Assembly: GCA_029948255.1 (NCBI GenBank)
Contig: JALIZF010000976.1
Location: forward strand, 1-64,000
DNA from: Telmatactis stephensoni
Taxonomy: Eukaryota; Cnidaria; Anthozoa; Actiniaria; Isophelliidae
Length of the DNA stretch: 64,000 nucleotides
Direction of reading: 5' to 3'
Shown in pieces: positions 48,288 to 59,706 of the stretch. Below the pieces are notes generated by a model. That model was given only the letters and a program-made list of their open reading frames with translations, did no database searches and was not told where the DNA came from. How positions within the stretch are numbered: position 1 is the first letter of the stretch; each line of letters starts with the position of its first letter. Position numbers and translations under genes: made by a program.

Positions 48288-48653
48288 TCAGCTTTTTTTT
48301 ACAACATCGACGAGGTGCTTTAAGGAAAATCCAACCCTGAGGTAAGTACCGATATCATAGAGTTCCACTGGTGTGAATTTTGGTTTTATATTTGGGATCG
48401 TTTGCCAAATACAGACTCTTGAATCAATGCTAAATTTCACTTTGACCTGTTTTTTCTTCAACTTTGACGCTAAAAATCTCAAATTTTTCCCCGTCCCCCC
48501 AAGCTGTAATCTTCTCTGTCGGGGACTCTTATCTGTTATCGTTGCATATATGTAAGACTTATGTCGTTAGAAAATTCGCGGCATGTTGAAATGTGGTCTT
48601 TCTCGAGAACCTTTGCAACAACAACGTTATTTCCTCGATTTACCTCCTGGCAT
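48288..48653 (-). CDS. Possible small second gene of the DNA transposon (two exons)
   Basis: A candidate only. Exon 48653-48644 (ATG CCA GGA G, donor gtaaat) joins 48532-48288 (acceptor gataacag) in phase 1 to give about 84 residues starting MPGDKSPRQRR, with a basic stretch (SKLKKKQVKVKF) and the segment FTPVELYDIGTYLRVGFSL before the stop. I recognise no domain. It lies within the transposon on the same strand as the main gene, about 1.1 kb past its stop. It could be an accessory protein, a truncated remnant or a chance frame. Confidence 0.35.
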
Positions 48654-49460
48654 TCTGCCTACTGTTTACAAAGGTAGTTAAGTTGTTGGGCGAGGAAATA
48701 CTCTCTAAAGGATAATTCAATAATGTAGTTTATGATTTCTGACGTTTTTTCGTAGATCACAGACCTGTATTTCAAATTTTTATCCCTGCAATTTTGAATA
48801 TATTTTGTGCACTGAAACTGCCTTATTCTGAAGTGATGTCGCTAACAAAAAGTAAAATAACTTTTTATTTATATATTCCCCCCAAGTTATAATTATTATC
48901 AAGGTCAAGATTATGTAACTGTAATGGATTTGAGCGCTAAAATTTGTACTTTAAAAATTCGCAGACCCTGTTTTTGCTTGTTCAACAACTGCCATTTTTA
49001 TCCTCTGAACCGGTCATCCCGTGACTCATTTCATACTTTATGCACAATGTACCTGCTAAATTGTTCAATGCGTCTATATCTTGTTTTGTTCTTGGACAAC
49101 CCCTTGGATTTTTTTCTCTCTACTTGTGCAAGATATCGAAGAATTCCATCTTAAACCCCTAAAGGGAATCTTCATTTGGGAAAATTGGAAAATTTAAAAT
49201 TTATGTTTTTTAAACGAATATACGCAAATCTTAATATAAATTTATTTATTGAGATGCACAATAAAAACTATGCTATAAATGGCTCACAAATAAATGTCGT
49301 CGTGGGTAACTAATTCAAATGAGGAGCACCAATTATTGACAGTGATGATTTTGATTATTGATAAATTATGACGATCAAGGCTGAACTAGAACCTATAAAG
49401 ATACCAGTGAAAGCCAACATTAAAAAACTGTTATGGAAAGTTATTTGGATTTAATTAAGC

Positions 49461-49744
49461 TAGTAAGAGTGATTGCACTTAAATCTGTGAAATAGCATTA
49501 GCTAAATGATGCAAAATAACCCTATTAAACACTGGAAACCAAAGGATTAGATTATTTAGCACCATTTAGGTTTCAAACTAGAGTACAACACTAAAAGTGT
49601 GCAATACTAAATAGCACTAATTAAACAATAGAAAACAAAAGAATTTGAATAATTTAGCAATGTTTAGTACTATTTATGTTGCACACTTTTAGTGTTTGTA
49701 CTCTAGTACTTTTCCACTGATGTACACTGTAAGTGCAATCACTA
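49461..49744. mobile_element. Nested MITE pair in the 3' flank of the transposase gene
   Basis: The outer element has arms agtgattgcactta ... taagtgcaatcact; inside it at 49579-49705 is a full family 2 copy. The outer element ends two bases past the transposase stop codon. Confidence 0.72.
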
Positions 49745-49745
49745 T

Positions 49746-52700
49746 CTACTTCAGACTAACAACAGCCATGTTGCTACCTTGCAAAGTTGCAAGCCAGTCT
49801 CTCAATACCATTCTCTCTAGATATGCAACAAAATTGTCGACATCTCCGCAACAAGTTGCGATAAGTCCTCCTTTTTGACCATGTGTATGACTGTCATAGA
49901 TACACATTGCATCTTGGTCAATGCACACAAGTAGTGATTTATCTGGTGGGACAATGAGTACACCAGCACATTTCCTGGCTCTTCTTTTAAGCACTGTTAA
50001 ACAATTCTTAAGTTCTTGTACAGAAAAGAAACCAGTGTCTTCATTCAGTTGGAGATCTAAGAAGTTGCTGTTGTTTTTCTGTAACACCTGTCTGACTTCA
50101 AGGTTTGGCTGTTGAGCTGGTAGATCAAAAGAGTCATATATTTCGTTCCCTTTTTTTATAAGTGTGCTATAGATTAGTATAGTTGTGTTTAGATCTGGTA
50201 GTTGCTTGGGAATTTGTAGCCTTTCTTGTAAGAAATTTAAAGCACTTAGCAAAGCAATAACTGTGCAAGCATTGCTTCCATGTGTTCGACCCCCAATTGT
50301 TGACTGTGATAGGTATGGAGGTAAGACCCATTCAGTAACTCCTGGGTACCTTTGTTGTGTGATATTTATTTGGAGTATGGTATTTGACCTTGGTGCTTGT
50401 TGGGGCTGTCTAGTGCTGTGATTATGAATTCTGTGCCATTCACATGTACAGGAAACAACACCTGAATTTGTAGTGCACTGGTTATTAGGACACAAACCAC
50501 ATCTGAATTGAGAATTGCTGTCTCTTTTATGGCCTTTCACAGGATGGTTACATTTACTGCAGTGGGGTGGTTTTTTAGAGGGAGCTACATAACTATTACT
50601 AACTGGGGTGGCTTGCCTTGAGTTGTTGTTTTGGTTATTGGGTGGTGGTGGTGTATTTAAAGTGGAAATTCTTGCATTGATTCTTGTTATCAGATTGTTG
50701 TATTCTGTTTCCTGTATACCTCTTACCACAATATGTTCTTCTTGATCATCCATATCATTCGATTGTGCTTCACTGTCATTGTCTGGTGCTTCACTGTCAT
50801 TGTCTGCTTGTGATGTGCTTTTGTCAGATGCTGGGTTTAAGATGGCTTGTTTAGCAATGGTTCCAAGTTCTTTTACCTTTTGTTCCAGGAAAGTTTTACA
50901 CAGGGGACAGGCCATTGATCCATTAAGGCACATAACATGAAAGGAATGGAAACAGCCATTTAGTATAGTCCATTCTTGAGGACTGTTGGAAATCTTACAT
51001 CCAGGTAAGTCACACTTCTTATTTTCATCTGGTTTTGTCTCTGCATGGTAGCCAAGAGGCAATACTATGATTTTTGATGGTCTGTTTGATAACACAGTTG
51101 GTAATGTTACACGAGTTTTAGATAAAAATGTGCCTTTTCCTGGAGACAGAGATATCTTCATCAACATTGATGAAAGTATTTCTGCACATTTTACTTTAAG
51201 GTATTTGAGCTGGTTATGTGAAAATGTGTAATCTTTAGGTAAAGTGAAGTATGATCTGAAGTTACATTGTTCATCTTTAGATTGAAAAATTGCTTTGGCT
51301 TTTTTTGTTAGTTGATCAGCTGTATCTGATGGCTTGGTTTGTGCACGAAGTATACTATGTGTGTTTTCAACAGGATACTCGTCAAAGCTGGTTAAGTATT
51401 TGTTTAGGAGGTTATACATTTGTGGGCAGTATTTTCCCCAGTGTGAACACATGTTAATCCACACTAATGGAGCCTTGTTATAGTGGCGTCTTGTGAGGCA
51501 TGTAAACATAATCCATATTCTGAGCATAGCCCTGAAGTATTCTGTGAAGTTATTTAGACGAAATGAAATACTGTAAATTGAGAGTGTCAAGGGAATATAG
51601 TTATCAAGCAAATTAAATAGTGTTCCATATTCAAGGTCTTTAAAATGTGAAAATTTACTCATTACTGTACTTCTGATAAGTGTCCAACCCCCATAAACAA
51701 TCTCCAAGATCAGACTTACTCTCCAAGGTTTTGGTGTATCCGGGAATTTACTATTTGTGAAGAGTTGTTCATAGACAGTTTTAAAAAATGGATGAAATGT
51801 ACTGACTATATGTTCTCTACTGTTCAAGGAAATGTGAAGTGGTCCAATTACTGGTACAGCAGACAGAATTGGTTGCTGGATAGCTGAAGAATTTTGAAAG
51901 CCTGTCTTGATGTTCACATTCTCAGAGTTATATGACTTAAATGAATATAGATGATCAGATGATTCTTGTGCAATATCTCTCAAACTAGGGCTGAAGTGTT
52001 GGATTTTTTTGAGATTTTGATAGACAATTTGTCTACAATAAAATTGGCAGGGCCAATCACCAGGTTGTACCAAAACAAACTTTTTCATGTAATTTGCTAG
52101 ACCAGTTTCAAGTAGTATATCATATGCTGCCTCAAAATCACTTTTTGATTTCAGTCTCAGTTCTACAAAATCGACAAGGTGTAGGTTGTCCATTTTTCTC
52201 ATTTTTTGTACATTCACATTTTCGCAATACTTGTGTGTATTTAACCGCTGCCTTTCAAGCTCTGGGTTAAAAAAGGCTCTTTTAAGCCAGTCGGGCATAA
52301 CAGATGCATAGGTATCACTGATATCATGTAAAGTAGATGCTGATGTTAGAATTGCCTGACACTGTTCAATATTTATACCTTGCATATCATGTAAAACATG
52401 TGGTTATGGTACTTTGATAGCTGGTATGTTGGGAAAAGCTTTTATGACTATAGTACACATGTTCTTTGCATCTGATAATTTTTCATTTTGTGGTCTCTTT
52501 TTAGTGTGTACTGATGTGTAATCATCAATTACCAATATCAAAAACCATTCATTTGTAGTTGCTTCAGATAGAAACTCTTCTAGACATGTACGATGGGATA
52601 TTGCAGTTGTATGTACAATGTTATTTACTGTTCTCCGAGCACAAGTGTTTCCTAAAATATGTTCAGTTTCAATTCCTTCTTGATTTAGGTGACTGCTTCT

Positions 52701-53634
52701 TAAGTAAAGAGAGTGATCTACTTGCAGAGGGTTACAGGTTTGGCTGAGACAGTAGCACATTTTATATATCAAAGAAACAGTTCTTTTTTTGTTCAACATG
52801 ATACGTTCCTTTGAGTGCCTCTGACAGGTAATTGAATTTAATATTGTATCAAAAATGTTGATTGCACCAGAAGAAATGCAGAACTCTTGGAAACGGTCAG
52901 GATCATAAATGGGCTTTTGTTTCTTCTTTATGAATTCATTGTATATTTTTGTTTTGATTATTTGTAGCTCTTTTGTCATGTCACATCCTAGACAGAGTAA
53001 CAAAGTTAGAAAACTTTTGTAATTGTATTTCATGGTTTGTTTTTGAAATTATATGCATAGATGCTCTGAATAAAAGAATTACTCACTTTGTGTTAAAATC
53101 TTTATTGTTTCCACCATTTCTAAATATTCGTTTTCAGGTACAGTAACAACAGCTGACTCTTTAACACTGGGTCCTTTTTTTTGGATTGGACAGGGGTTTT
53201 TTCCTCTTTTTTTTGATACTTTTCCTCGAGGCTGTAAATTCTTGCCAACATACTTGTGAAAGAAAAATATTTTTCGATTGTATTTTTTTATACTATTTCA
53301 CGTTACGCGACAATTTACGATTATTTCATGTTAGCAATTTACGACTTACATGATAAAATTTCTTTCCAGTTCGTCTGTATTCTGAAAGAGCTCTCCTACA
53401 TCCCTCACAAATTTTGTCACCGGCATTGGGCTGATTTTCTTTTATATTAAAACACGAATCGAAGTCGACCAAGAATGAATCTACGTCTCTAAAACTGGAA
53501 TTTTTTTGAGATTTTTTGCCGCAGACAGAACAACCTGCATCGGACTTTTTAACTACAGCTTTTCCATAATGTTCACAACAGAAAGTGTAAAAAACAAAGA
53601 AAACTACTATACATTTCAACAAGGAAACCGCCAT
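49746..53634 (-). CDS. Transposase-like fusion protein of the DNA transposon (zinc finger, DDE-like core, RING, cysteine-protease-like), with one in-frame stop
   Basis: Exons 53634-53350, 53231-53087 and 52987-49746 join in phase 0 and phase 1 with good splice signals, giving about 1,220 residues. Exon 1 has a paired CxxC finger (CSVCGKKS ... DFDSCF ... ICEGCR) that resembles the SINHCAF/FAM60A finger. Exon 3 carries a probable RNase H-like DDE core: WFLILVIDDYT, then PGDWPCQFYCRQ, GPLHISLN and PVENTHS. After it come a RING-like finger (CDLPGC...CFHSFHVMC...CPLC), an Asp/Asn-rich linker, a second Cys/His cluster (CSKCNHPV...CGLC...CTCEWH) and a C-terminal block with GSNACTVIAL and IYDSHTHG, which could be the Cys and His of a cysteine protease. 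A single TAA at 52406-52404 interrupts an otherwise continuous frame, so this copy is probably inactive. Domain functions are inferred from motifs. Confidence 0.75.
52404..52406 (-). other. In-frame stop codon within the transposase gene
   Basis: TAA between …PAIKVP and PHVLHDMQG…; the frame continues open on both sides for hundreds of codons. It is most simply a nonsense mutation. Confidence 0.85.
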
Positions 53635-53743
53635 GTTGTTGTTTATGCTATTTAAATTTTCTTGGCGGGAAAAGGGAAAACTCCCGGCGCGCGCGCGCCC
53701 GGCAGGCTCATGTCAGCGCATGTTCGCAAAAAAAATAAGCGAA

Positions 53744-53810
53744 GTCACGCATGCGTAGACAAAATGCCTATCTGTTGGAACGAGGATGAAAACGGCTGCG
53801 ATGGAGACTA
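53744..53810 (-). repeat. Right terminal inverted repeat of the DNA transposon
   Basis: The inverted counterpart of the left TIR without the palindrome insertion; followed directly by the 9-bp duplication. Confidence 0.85.
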
Positions 53811-53819
53811 CGATAAGAC
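53811..53819 (+). repeat. Target-site duplication (right)
   Basis: CGATAAGAC, identical to 47908-47916. Confidence 0.85.
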
Positions 53820-55049
53820 CTTTTACCATTTCAATACAGCTGTGATTTTTACCTCTACAGAGCTACGGTCTCCGGAAAATATGTATACAATTGTTGGCTA
53901 GTGTTACTGTTGTATTAAATTTGTCGAATAATTTAAGCAAGTTCATTGAAATTTATTGCTAACTTTGAATTAATGACCTTTGGCCGTCAGTCTGTAACGG
54001 CGACTCATGACTCTTGCAACAATCGAAAATATCGTTACTGAAACCTACCCAAAAATTCTTGAGCTGCTCCAAAACTTTATCTTTACGATAGCGATTGTCC
54101 AAGAATCCTAAATGAATTGATTTTGGCCATCCAAAGAGATCCAAGCACTCGAGATTTACAAGCCACAATTCTTGACTTGCAAATAGTTCGGCCGTCCAAA
54201 TATAAACAAGTCTTGGCCCCTTCACTTTTGGGTTGGCTCCCGAACGAAACCATCACTGTCTTGTGCATTGCCATTTCAAAGAAATAAGGGAAATTGTAGA
54301 GACAATTTGATCTTATTTACACACACCATTTTGTCACGCCAGTCATATCATCAAAACTGGATATGAACCGGACTGGTTGTGTTCGTGGTTTGTTCGTAGA
54401 CAAGTAAAGCAGCCATATTAATCAATAAAACTTTGTAGTTTTTTAGTCAAAGAGTAATGTTAAATGAAGTTTTATCATGTACATATTGTAAAATACAGAC
54501 ATCTAATTCTAAAAATCGTGTTTTAAAGGTGAAAATTGAATACAAAAGTTCGACTAAATCTCGGAATGATTTCGTATACTCAGTCCTCACTTCGTAATCG
54601 CTTCGGATTTCGGAATTTACGGACTATCACAGTCGATGGCATAGTGGTTGCCTGGCTACTAAGCCGGCAACCACAAAAATGAGTGCCTCTGAGGATGATT
54701 TTTAGCAGCGTGCTCACGAATATTGACGCGAAACTGTTCCATTCAATAAACTTTAAGTTCTACTGCATGTTTTGCACCTGCTTTTGCTGACAAAAAAGGC
54801 CTAGGGAAACCCCAAACATCATTCACTAAAGAAATTGGTATCGGTTAAGATTTCATAAATAGTTAATCATTGGTAGTCTAAGAGTTTATGAATAATCTAG
54901 AATTGGCTCAAGAGTGTATGGCAGTAGTACAAAGAGTGAATAGCGCCATATCCGTTGGGTAAATCTTCATCCAGTGGAAAACTGATGCTGTTATCCCAAA
55001 AGATTGATTAACTTGATAGGGAGTATCCAACGTGAGGCCGGGAAACTGA
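53820..55049. other. Intergenic
   Basis: Overlapping minus-strand frames at 53959-54274 (MAMHKTVMVSFGSQPKSEG..., and LVYIWTAELFASQELWLVN...) look mildly protein-like but match nothing I know and may be a degraded repeat. Confidence 0.4.
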
Positions 55050-55190
55050 GACTTCTACTCTTCGTGTAAACGGGGCCTGATAAATAAATCATTATTTCTA
55101 TATATCAAAAAGAGTTCTCAGTATAAGCTTATCCATAGGTGAACTATTTACACTTTTCTGATTGGTCTTACAGTTATGAACTATCGCTGA
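55050..55190 (+). promoter_or_regulatory. Conserved upstream block of paralog A
   Basis: Similar in inverted orientation to 60752-60885: shared runs include cgtgtaaacggg, gataaataaatcattattt, and a ctgattggt / cgattggtt element with nearby ttatgaa. Its position just before both coding regions suggests promoter function; this is inference. Confidence 0.5.
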
Positions 55191-55355
55191 GTTTTTTTAT
55201 TTATTTTTAAAGAACTCTTTTGTTGAACCGGTGTTTGAAGTACTGCTTAGATAGTCTTCAATTGCTGAACTGGTTTGTTGTCAGAGGATGCGAAAATTTC
55301 AACTGCTCTACTGACAGAAGTCATATTTCAATCTTTTTGGGACAAGAGCTGAGTT

Positions 55356-56141
55356 ATGCTGGTTTCTAGCGAAAAGCAAATTGAAGCTTTGGTCGAAAAT
55401 GAATTTGGGAATTACATTCCCGTTTCTTCGGTAGATAAAGCAGCCGACTTTGATATATTGTGTTTATGCCAACCAGAGCGAATCAGTAAATCTTCGAAAT
55501 GCTCCAAGAAAAACGGGCCTGGAAAGAAGGAAGATCATCTGACATTTAAAAGTTTGGGCCCAATATTTGATCATTGTTCTCTTCAGAAAGAGAATAAAAA
55601 TCTCTTCAAACAAAGAAAGGAAGAGATTGTATGTAAACACGTTCCAGCTGAGGAAGGTTCATCAACAGAGCCAAAAGAATCGGTGACAGCTAAAAACAAG
55701 GCAAAAGAAGAAACCGAGGAGTGCCAGTCAGAGCTGAACTTGGGGATAATCAAGAGAAAGTCCATCTCTTATAACGCCATTAAAATGTTCTTAAAGAAGA
55801 TACCAGACGATGAATGTAGTTCTGCATTATACGAAGACACGAAAGATAACCTTTATATCATATACGAGGTTTTGACGGCAGAGAAACTTGCAGTGGAAAA
55901 CTACGACAACAGTAGCGGAGGCAGAGAAGTAAAGATCTCAAATACCAAGCCGTCGTTTGTCCGTGTGGATAAACCAAGATCAATGAAATACCCAAAAGAA
56001 AGACGCCGCAAACCGGTTTTCAAAGAAAATGGAAGATTTCCTTTTGCATATAAAGTTGGCCAAATCAAACGCAGAGAAGGAATGCTTGACCTTCCATTAC
56101 CAAGAAAGTTTTATTTACGCAAGAAAGATATAATGACATAG
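55356..56141 (+). CDS. Unrecognised single-exon gene, copy A of a convergent paralog pair
   Basis: A 261-residue open frame with an ATG matching the aligned start of copy B (59707-60639). I do not recognise the family. Shared blocks are EFGNYIPV near the N-terminus, a GP(I)(F/L)D(H/Y)CS(L/I)QKENK block near residue 70, the core SYNAIKMFLKKIPDDECS followed by a stretch containing DNLYI(I/V)YEVLTAEK, and the C-terminal FAYKVG ... LPLPRKF. Between them lies a variable Lys/Glu-rich linker. There is no signal peptide, membrane segment or zinc finger. The conserved block looks like a small folded domain within a charged, largely disordered protein. Selection on the core is suggested because it is identical while the linkers differ. 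About 140 bp of upstream sequence (about 55050-55190) resembles the upstream of copy B, which suggests a shared promoter. Confidence 0.72.
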   Translation: MLVSSEKQIEALVENEFGNYIPVSSVDKAADFDILCLCQPERISKSSKCSKKNGPGKKEDHLTFKSLGPIFDHCSLQKENKNLFKQRKEEIVCKHVPAEEGSSTEPKESVTAKNKAKEETEECQSELNLGIIKRKSISYNAIKMFLKKIPDDECSSALYEDTKDNLYIIYEVLTAEKLAVENYDNSSGGREVKISNTKPSFVRVDKPRSMKYPKERRRKPVFKENGRFPFAYKVGQIKRREGMLDLPLPRKFYLRKKDIMT

Positions 56142-56269
56142 CTGCTGCATGAGATTGTAGGTCAGTAGTGAATTGGGATTGGAAACTGAAAAAATCCCAC
56201 AAGTGAATTTGAAAGTTTCGAGGATCAGATTATACTTTGATTAGGACGGTCAGTACAAAGACGAAGACA

Positions 56270-56640
56270 AAAAAAAGGAGGGAGGGAGGGTTGGAGGGAG
56301 GTAAGGAAGGGAAGAGGGAAGGAACGGAAGGAGGGAAGGAAGGAAGCAAGGAAACTGGGTAGGGAGGAAGGAACGGAAGGGAGGAAGGTGGGAGGGAAGG
56401 ATGGAAGGGAGGGAGGCGGGGAGGGAGGAAGGAAAAGGAAAGGTAAGAAAGGAAGAAAGGAAGAGAGGAAGGAAGGAATCGAAGGAAGGAAGGAAGGAAG
56501 GAAGGAAGGAAGGAAGGAAGGAAGGAAGGAAGGAAGGAGGGAAGGAAGGAAGGAAAGCAGAGAGGGAGAGACGGAGGGAGGGACGAAGGGAGGAAGGAAT
56601 GGAGGGAGGGAGAGATGGAGGGAGGGAAGACGGGAATATG
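56270..56640. repeat. Purine-rich (GGAA/GGGA)n satellite
   Basis: About 370 bp almost free of pyrimidines on the plus strand, with a pure GGAA core at about 56480-56535. It lies between the two paralogs. Confidence 0.92.
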
Positions 56641-58403
56641 AAGGTTGGCAAAGAGATCCAATAAAATGGGATAATTACCCAACGTAAATAGTGAGGTTAA
56701 TGATGCAATCCTTATTTCATTGTTATTGCTTTGCAGATAGCCAGAGTTAAAGTGAGTGAAGTTCATATCGATGCTGCTCTACGTATCTTCTTGACATTTA
56801 AAATCAGACACTGCAACCAGTTAGAGAATGCTATAATTGCAATGTATATATATATATATATGTGTGTGTGTGTGGTGTGTATGCGCTTTAACAAGCCTGT
56901 CGACCACTGCGTCAACAATAATTAACAATCGTGGACCTGAGCATGAACAACGCCTACACTTTGTAATGCTTTAATAAATCATCACTGAAGCAATTTCGTT
57001 GCAAAAGGGTTTTAATTTACAACATTATTATTACCACGAAGTCTTTTAGCATGTTGAAGATCAGCATTTTCATCTTAATAAGAATATTTAATTGAGAGAT
57101 TTTTCAAAATCTCCGTGCTGATCGAGATTATTATATTGCAAGTAATAAATCCTAAAAAGTGATGTCTCAAAACTTTCCTGGACGTCTTTTCAAACTTAGT
57201 GTGTTTCCCTTTGGAGAGCATTCAATTTAAATAGATTTTTTTCACGTTCATGGCATTGGGCCGGCCTCAAAAACTATTCAGCTCAGGGAAGGATAACTGG
57301 TGTACGAGGCTGCCCACTAGCTGAGCCGGACTGAATTTGTTCCGGGCAACCCCTAGTTCAAATTCAGTTTCTCGACCATGCTTATAAATAGCCAACAGGT
57401 TTGTGTCCTTGCCAGTTGGGATTCTTATTTGAGGGCCATAATGTAAACTATCGGTTACCTCCGACCCCCGGGACACGCCCGGCAGTTAAAGGGGTCATGC
57501 CGGGGATTTAACAAGCATTTAACAGCGTGAATGCACGGGGGGACGGGTAATTTAACGCCAGCGTTTAATGGTGGAGCATTTTAGCGTGGATTTTAACGTT
57601 AAAGTATGAAATGGATAGGGCCTGGAAATGAGTGTTCCGCCATCCTAGAAAATACCCATGAAGCATTGGTATAATCATCCTGCTCTTTCCTTCTCGAGTA
57701 TGGCGTAACGAAAGGTAAAGGCCTGGGCACAACATCGCTCGCAACTCATTTGCACCATGTGCATGCAAGTCCACCTCTGCGATGTTGCACATTGCAGGGG
57801 TGGACACAGGCTGATCATGAAACACTGTGTTGCAACAAAAGTTAAGTTGTCCCGTTGTCCAAGCCTTAAGAAGAGCTTGATTCCTTTTACAGCAGTTTTT
57901 TATTCTTAAAGGATCTTAAAGCTCATTACATTTTATGTAAAGCTTAAATTGAGCGACAAATATTGTTTTCCTTTCTGATTTTGAAAACAAATTATGAACA
58001 TATAGTACGTACATTGCAGGACATTGATCTATTGGCTGAGAATTAAAGTTTTTACAGAATGAAAGGATTTTTATCACTGTTGATGGCGGTTCCGCATTCG
58101 ATTATGTTTTTTGCGTGTTGATATTTTGGGCTTCAGGTTCAAATTGTATTCATAGTGGTGTGGAGGATTTTGATTGCTATCTTAAGGTTCTTTAATTACT
58201 CGTGCCCAGGCCTTTAGGCCGGGAACGAGTTATAAATTGCAAATGTTTTTTTTTTTTTTTTTTTCCTCTTTTCGTCTCGAGAATGCAGCATTCTTGCGCA
58301 ATCGGTGACGTGTGCACTCCTGATTGGTTAAGAACGTAAGAAACAATTCCCTTCATTCATCACCTCCGTAGTGAACGCCAGCGAGGAACTTTAGGAATGC
58401 AAG

Positions 58404-58485
58404 ATGGCCGACTACAAAGAAAATAGTTTTCAGAGACAGGCTTTTCCTGCAGTAGCACAATGTAATTTGGAGCTTTTAACTCCAG
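58404..58485 (+). CDS. Possible first coding exon of an unidentified plus-strand gene
   Basis: An ATG in good context (caagATGG) opens 27 codons (MADYKENSFQRQAFPAVAQC...) up to a candidate donor CCAG|gtatac. No later exon could be assigned, so this may be a chance frame or an untranslated leader. Confidence 0.25.
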
Positions 58486-59706
58486 GTATACCTTTATACT
58501 TATAAGAGCTTCAGGATGGGCTGTTAGTTTGAGCTTCATCTCCAATACTTTGACCAAATATCGAACTCTAAATGGAGTACTTGAAAGAGAACCCTCGCGA
58601 TAAACATGGATAAACTGAGTATTTCCTATGAGCTGTGAATCTACGAATTTCTCATCCTACATGTTGCTAAACGAACATACGTAGAAGCAAGTCAATTGTA
58701 TTCCTCATTCAAGCATTCAAGAGATCTTGAGAGGTTTTTGTACTGAATTTTAATACGGAATTCTAAAGCAGACCATTGCATGGAACGGATAGGTTCCATT
58801 GACCTTGTTGGTCACGTAACGTCTTTTATTATTTAAAACATCCGAAACATGAACGAAAAAATTCACGATTTGTTATTGTGTTAAAAAACGCCGTTGTAGA
58901 AGTCTTTACAGCAAACAATTGAGACACATAGTGAAATAAAAAGTTGAATAAACTGGTATATTCGCTGGTAATATTTTGCATGTCGACTAATAGCTGCTGA
59001 CAGACAAATTGACTAATCAGATATTCTTTAAAAAGGTCAAAAAATGTCTTCATTATGTTACGGTTAAGTGAAGAATGCGTGAAACGGCTCGGGGAAGAGT
59101 ACGAGCGGGGCTGGTGATTGAAGCCTCTCTAAAAAGGGGGCTTCCGGGGCACGAGTGAACGCACGTGTGCGTCTAGTTGTTGTTTAAATCAAGCGTCATG
59201 TCATTTTGAAATATAAAAACGTGGAAAAATCTGGGAACTGCTAAGAACCTAAGAAAACAAAAATCTGAACTATAGGTTTGTCGTGTGCAACGACCCAAAC
59301 TAGCGGAGCCATGGTGGTAGGGTTTTTAACAATGATTGTGTCCCCAATGATTGGGAAAATGTCTAAATTTAACACCACTTAAATGTTAAATTCCCCAGCA
59401 TGTCCCGGGGGTCAGGGGGCGGGGTTTTAATTGGCTAGTGCATAATAACGTCTTTACCCTCATTAAATAAATTAAGATAGTAGGTTTTTTTGTTTGTTCG
59501 TTTGTTTTTTTATTTCCGTATCTCCGGCTTCGAAATGTATTTTTTCGATTTTTTTTTTCTTCCTTTTTTACAATCAATCATATTTACCATAAACTGAAAA
59601 AGCACTGTCCTTTCACAAAATACACAGTTTTTGTTGTTTCTATTCTAGAGTAAAAAAATCGTTCTGTCCCCAAAGGAGCTGAATTCCTTCACTGGCTTGC
59701 GACGTT

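Larger units (their letters stand above)
47917..53810 (-). mobile_element. DNA transposon, 5,894 bp, TIRs and 9-bp TSD, superfamily not assigned
   Basis: Both ends begin TAGTCTCC(T/A)TCGCAGCCG and are inverted. A further 29-bp perfect inverted match (AACAGATAGGCATTTTGTCT followed by ACGCATGCG) lies inside each end at about 48013-48041 and 53747-53775. The ends are flanked by a perfect 9-bp direct repeat CGATAAGAC at 47908-47916 and 53811-53819. The left TIR carries an extra palindrome of about 60 bp. Inside, on the minus strand, is one long gene (49746-53634) and a possible small second gene (48288-48653). The 9-bp duplication and the DDE-like protein point to cut-and-paste transposition. It resembles no family I can name with certainty; KDZ-like or DUF6589-related groups are possibilities. 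Confidence 0.88.

Noticed and set aside
49696..52747. Plus-strand frames within the DNA transposon gene
   Set aside because: They lie opposite the long minus-strand transposase frame and have no domains.
56230..56766. Frames of up to 178 codons on both strands
   Set aside because: They are products of the GGAA/GGGA satellite (SLPPSLP and EGRKEGRK repeats) with no coding character.
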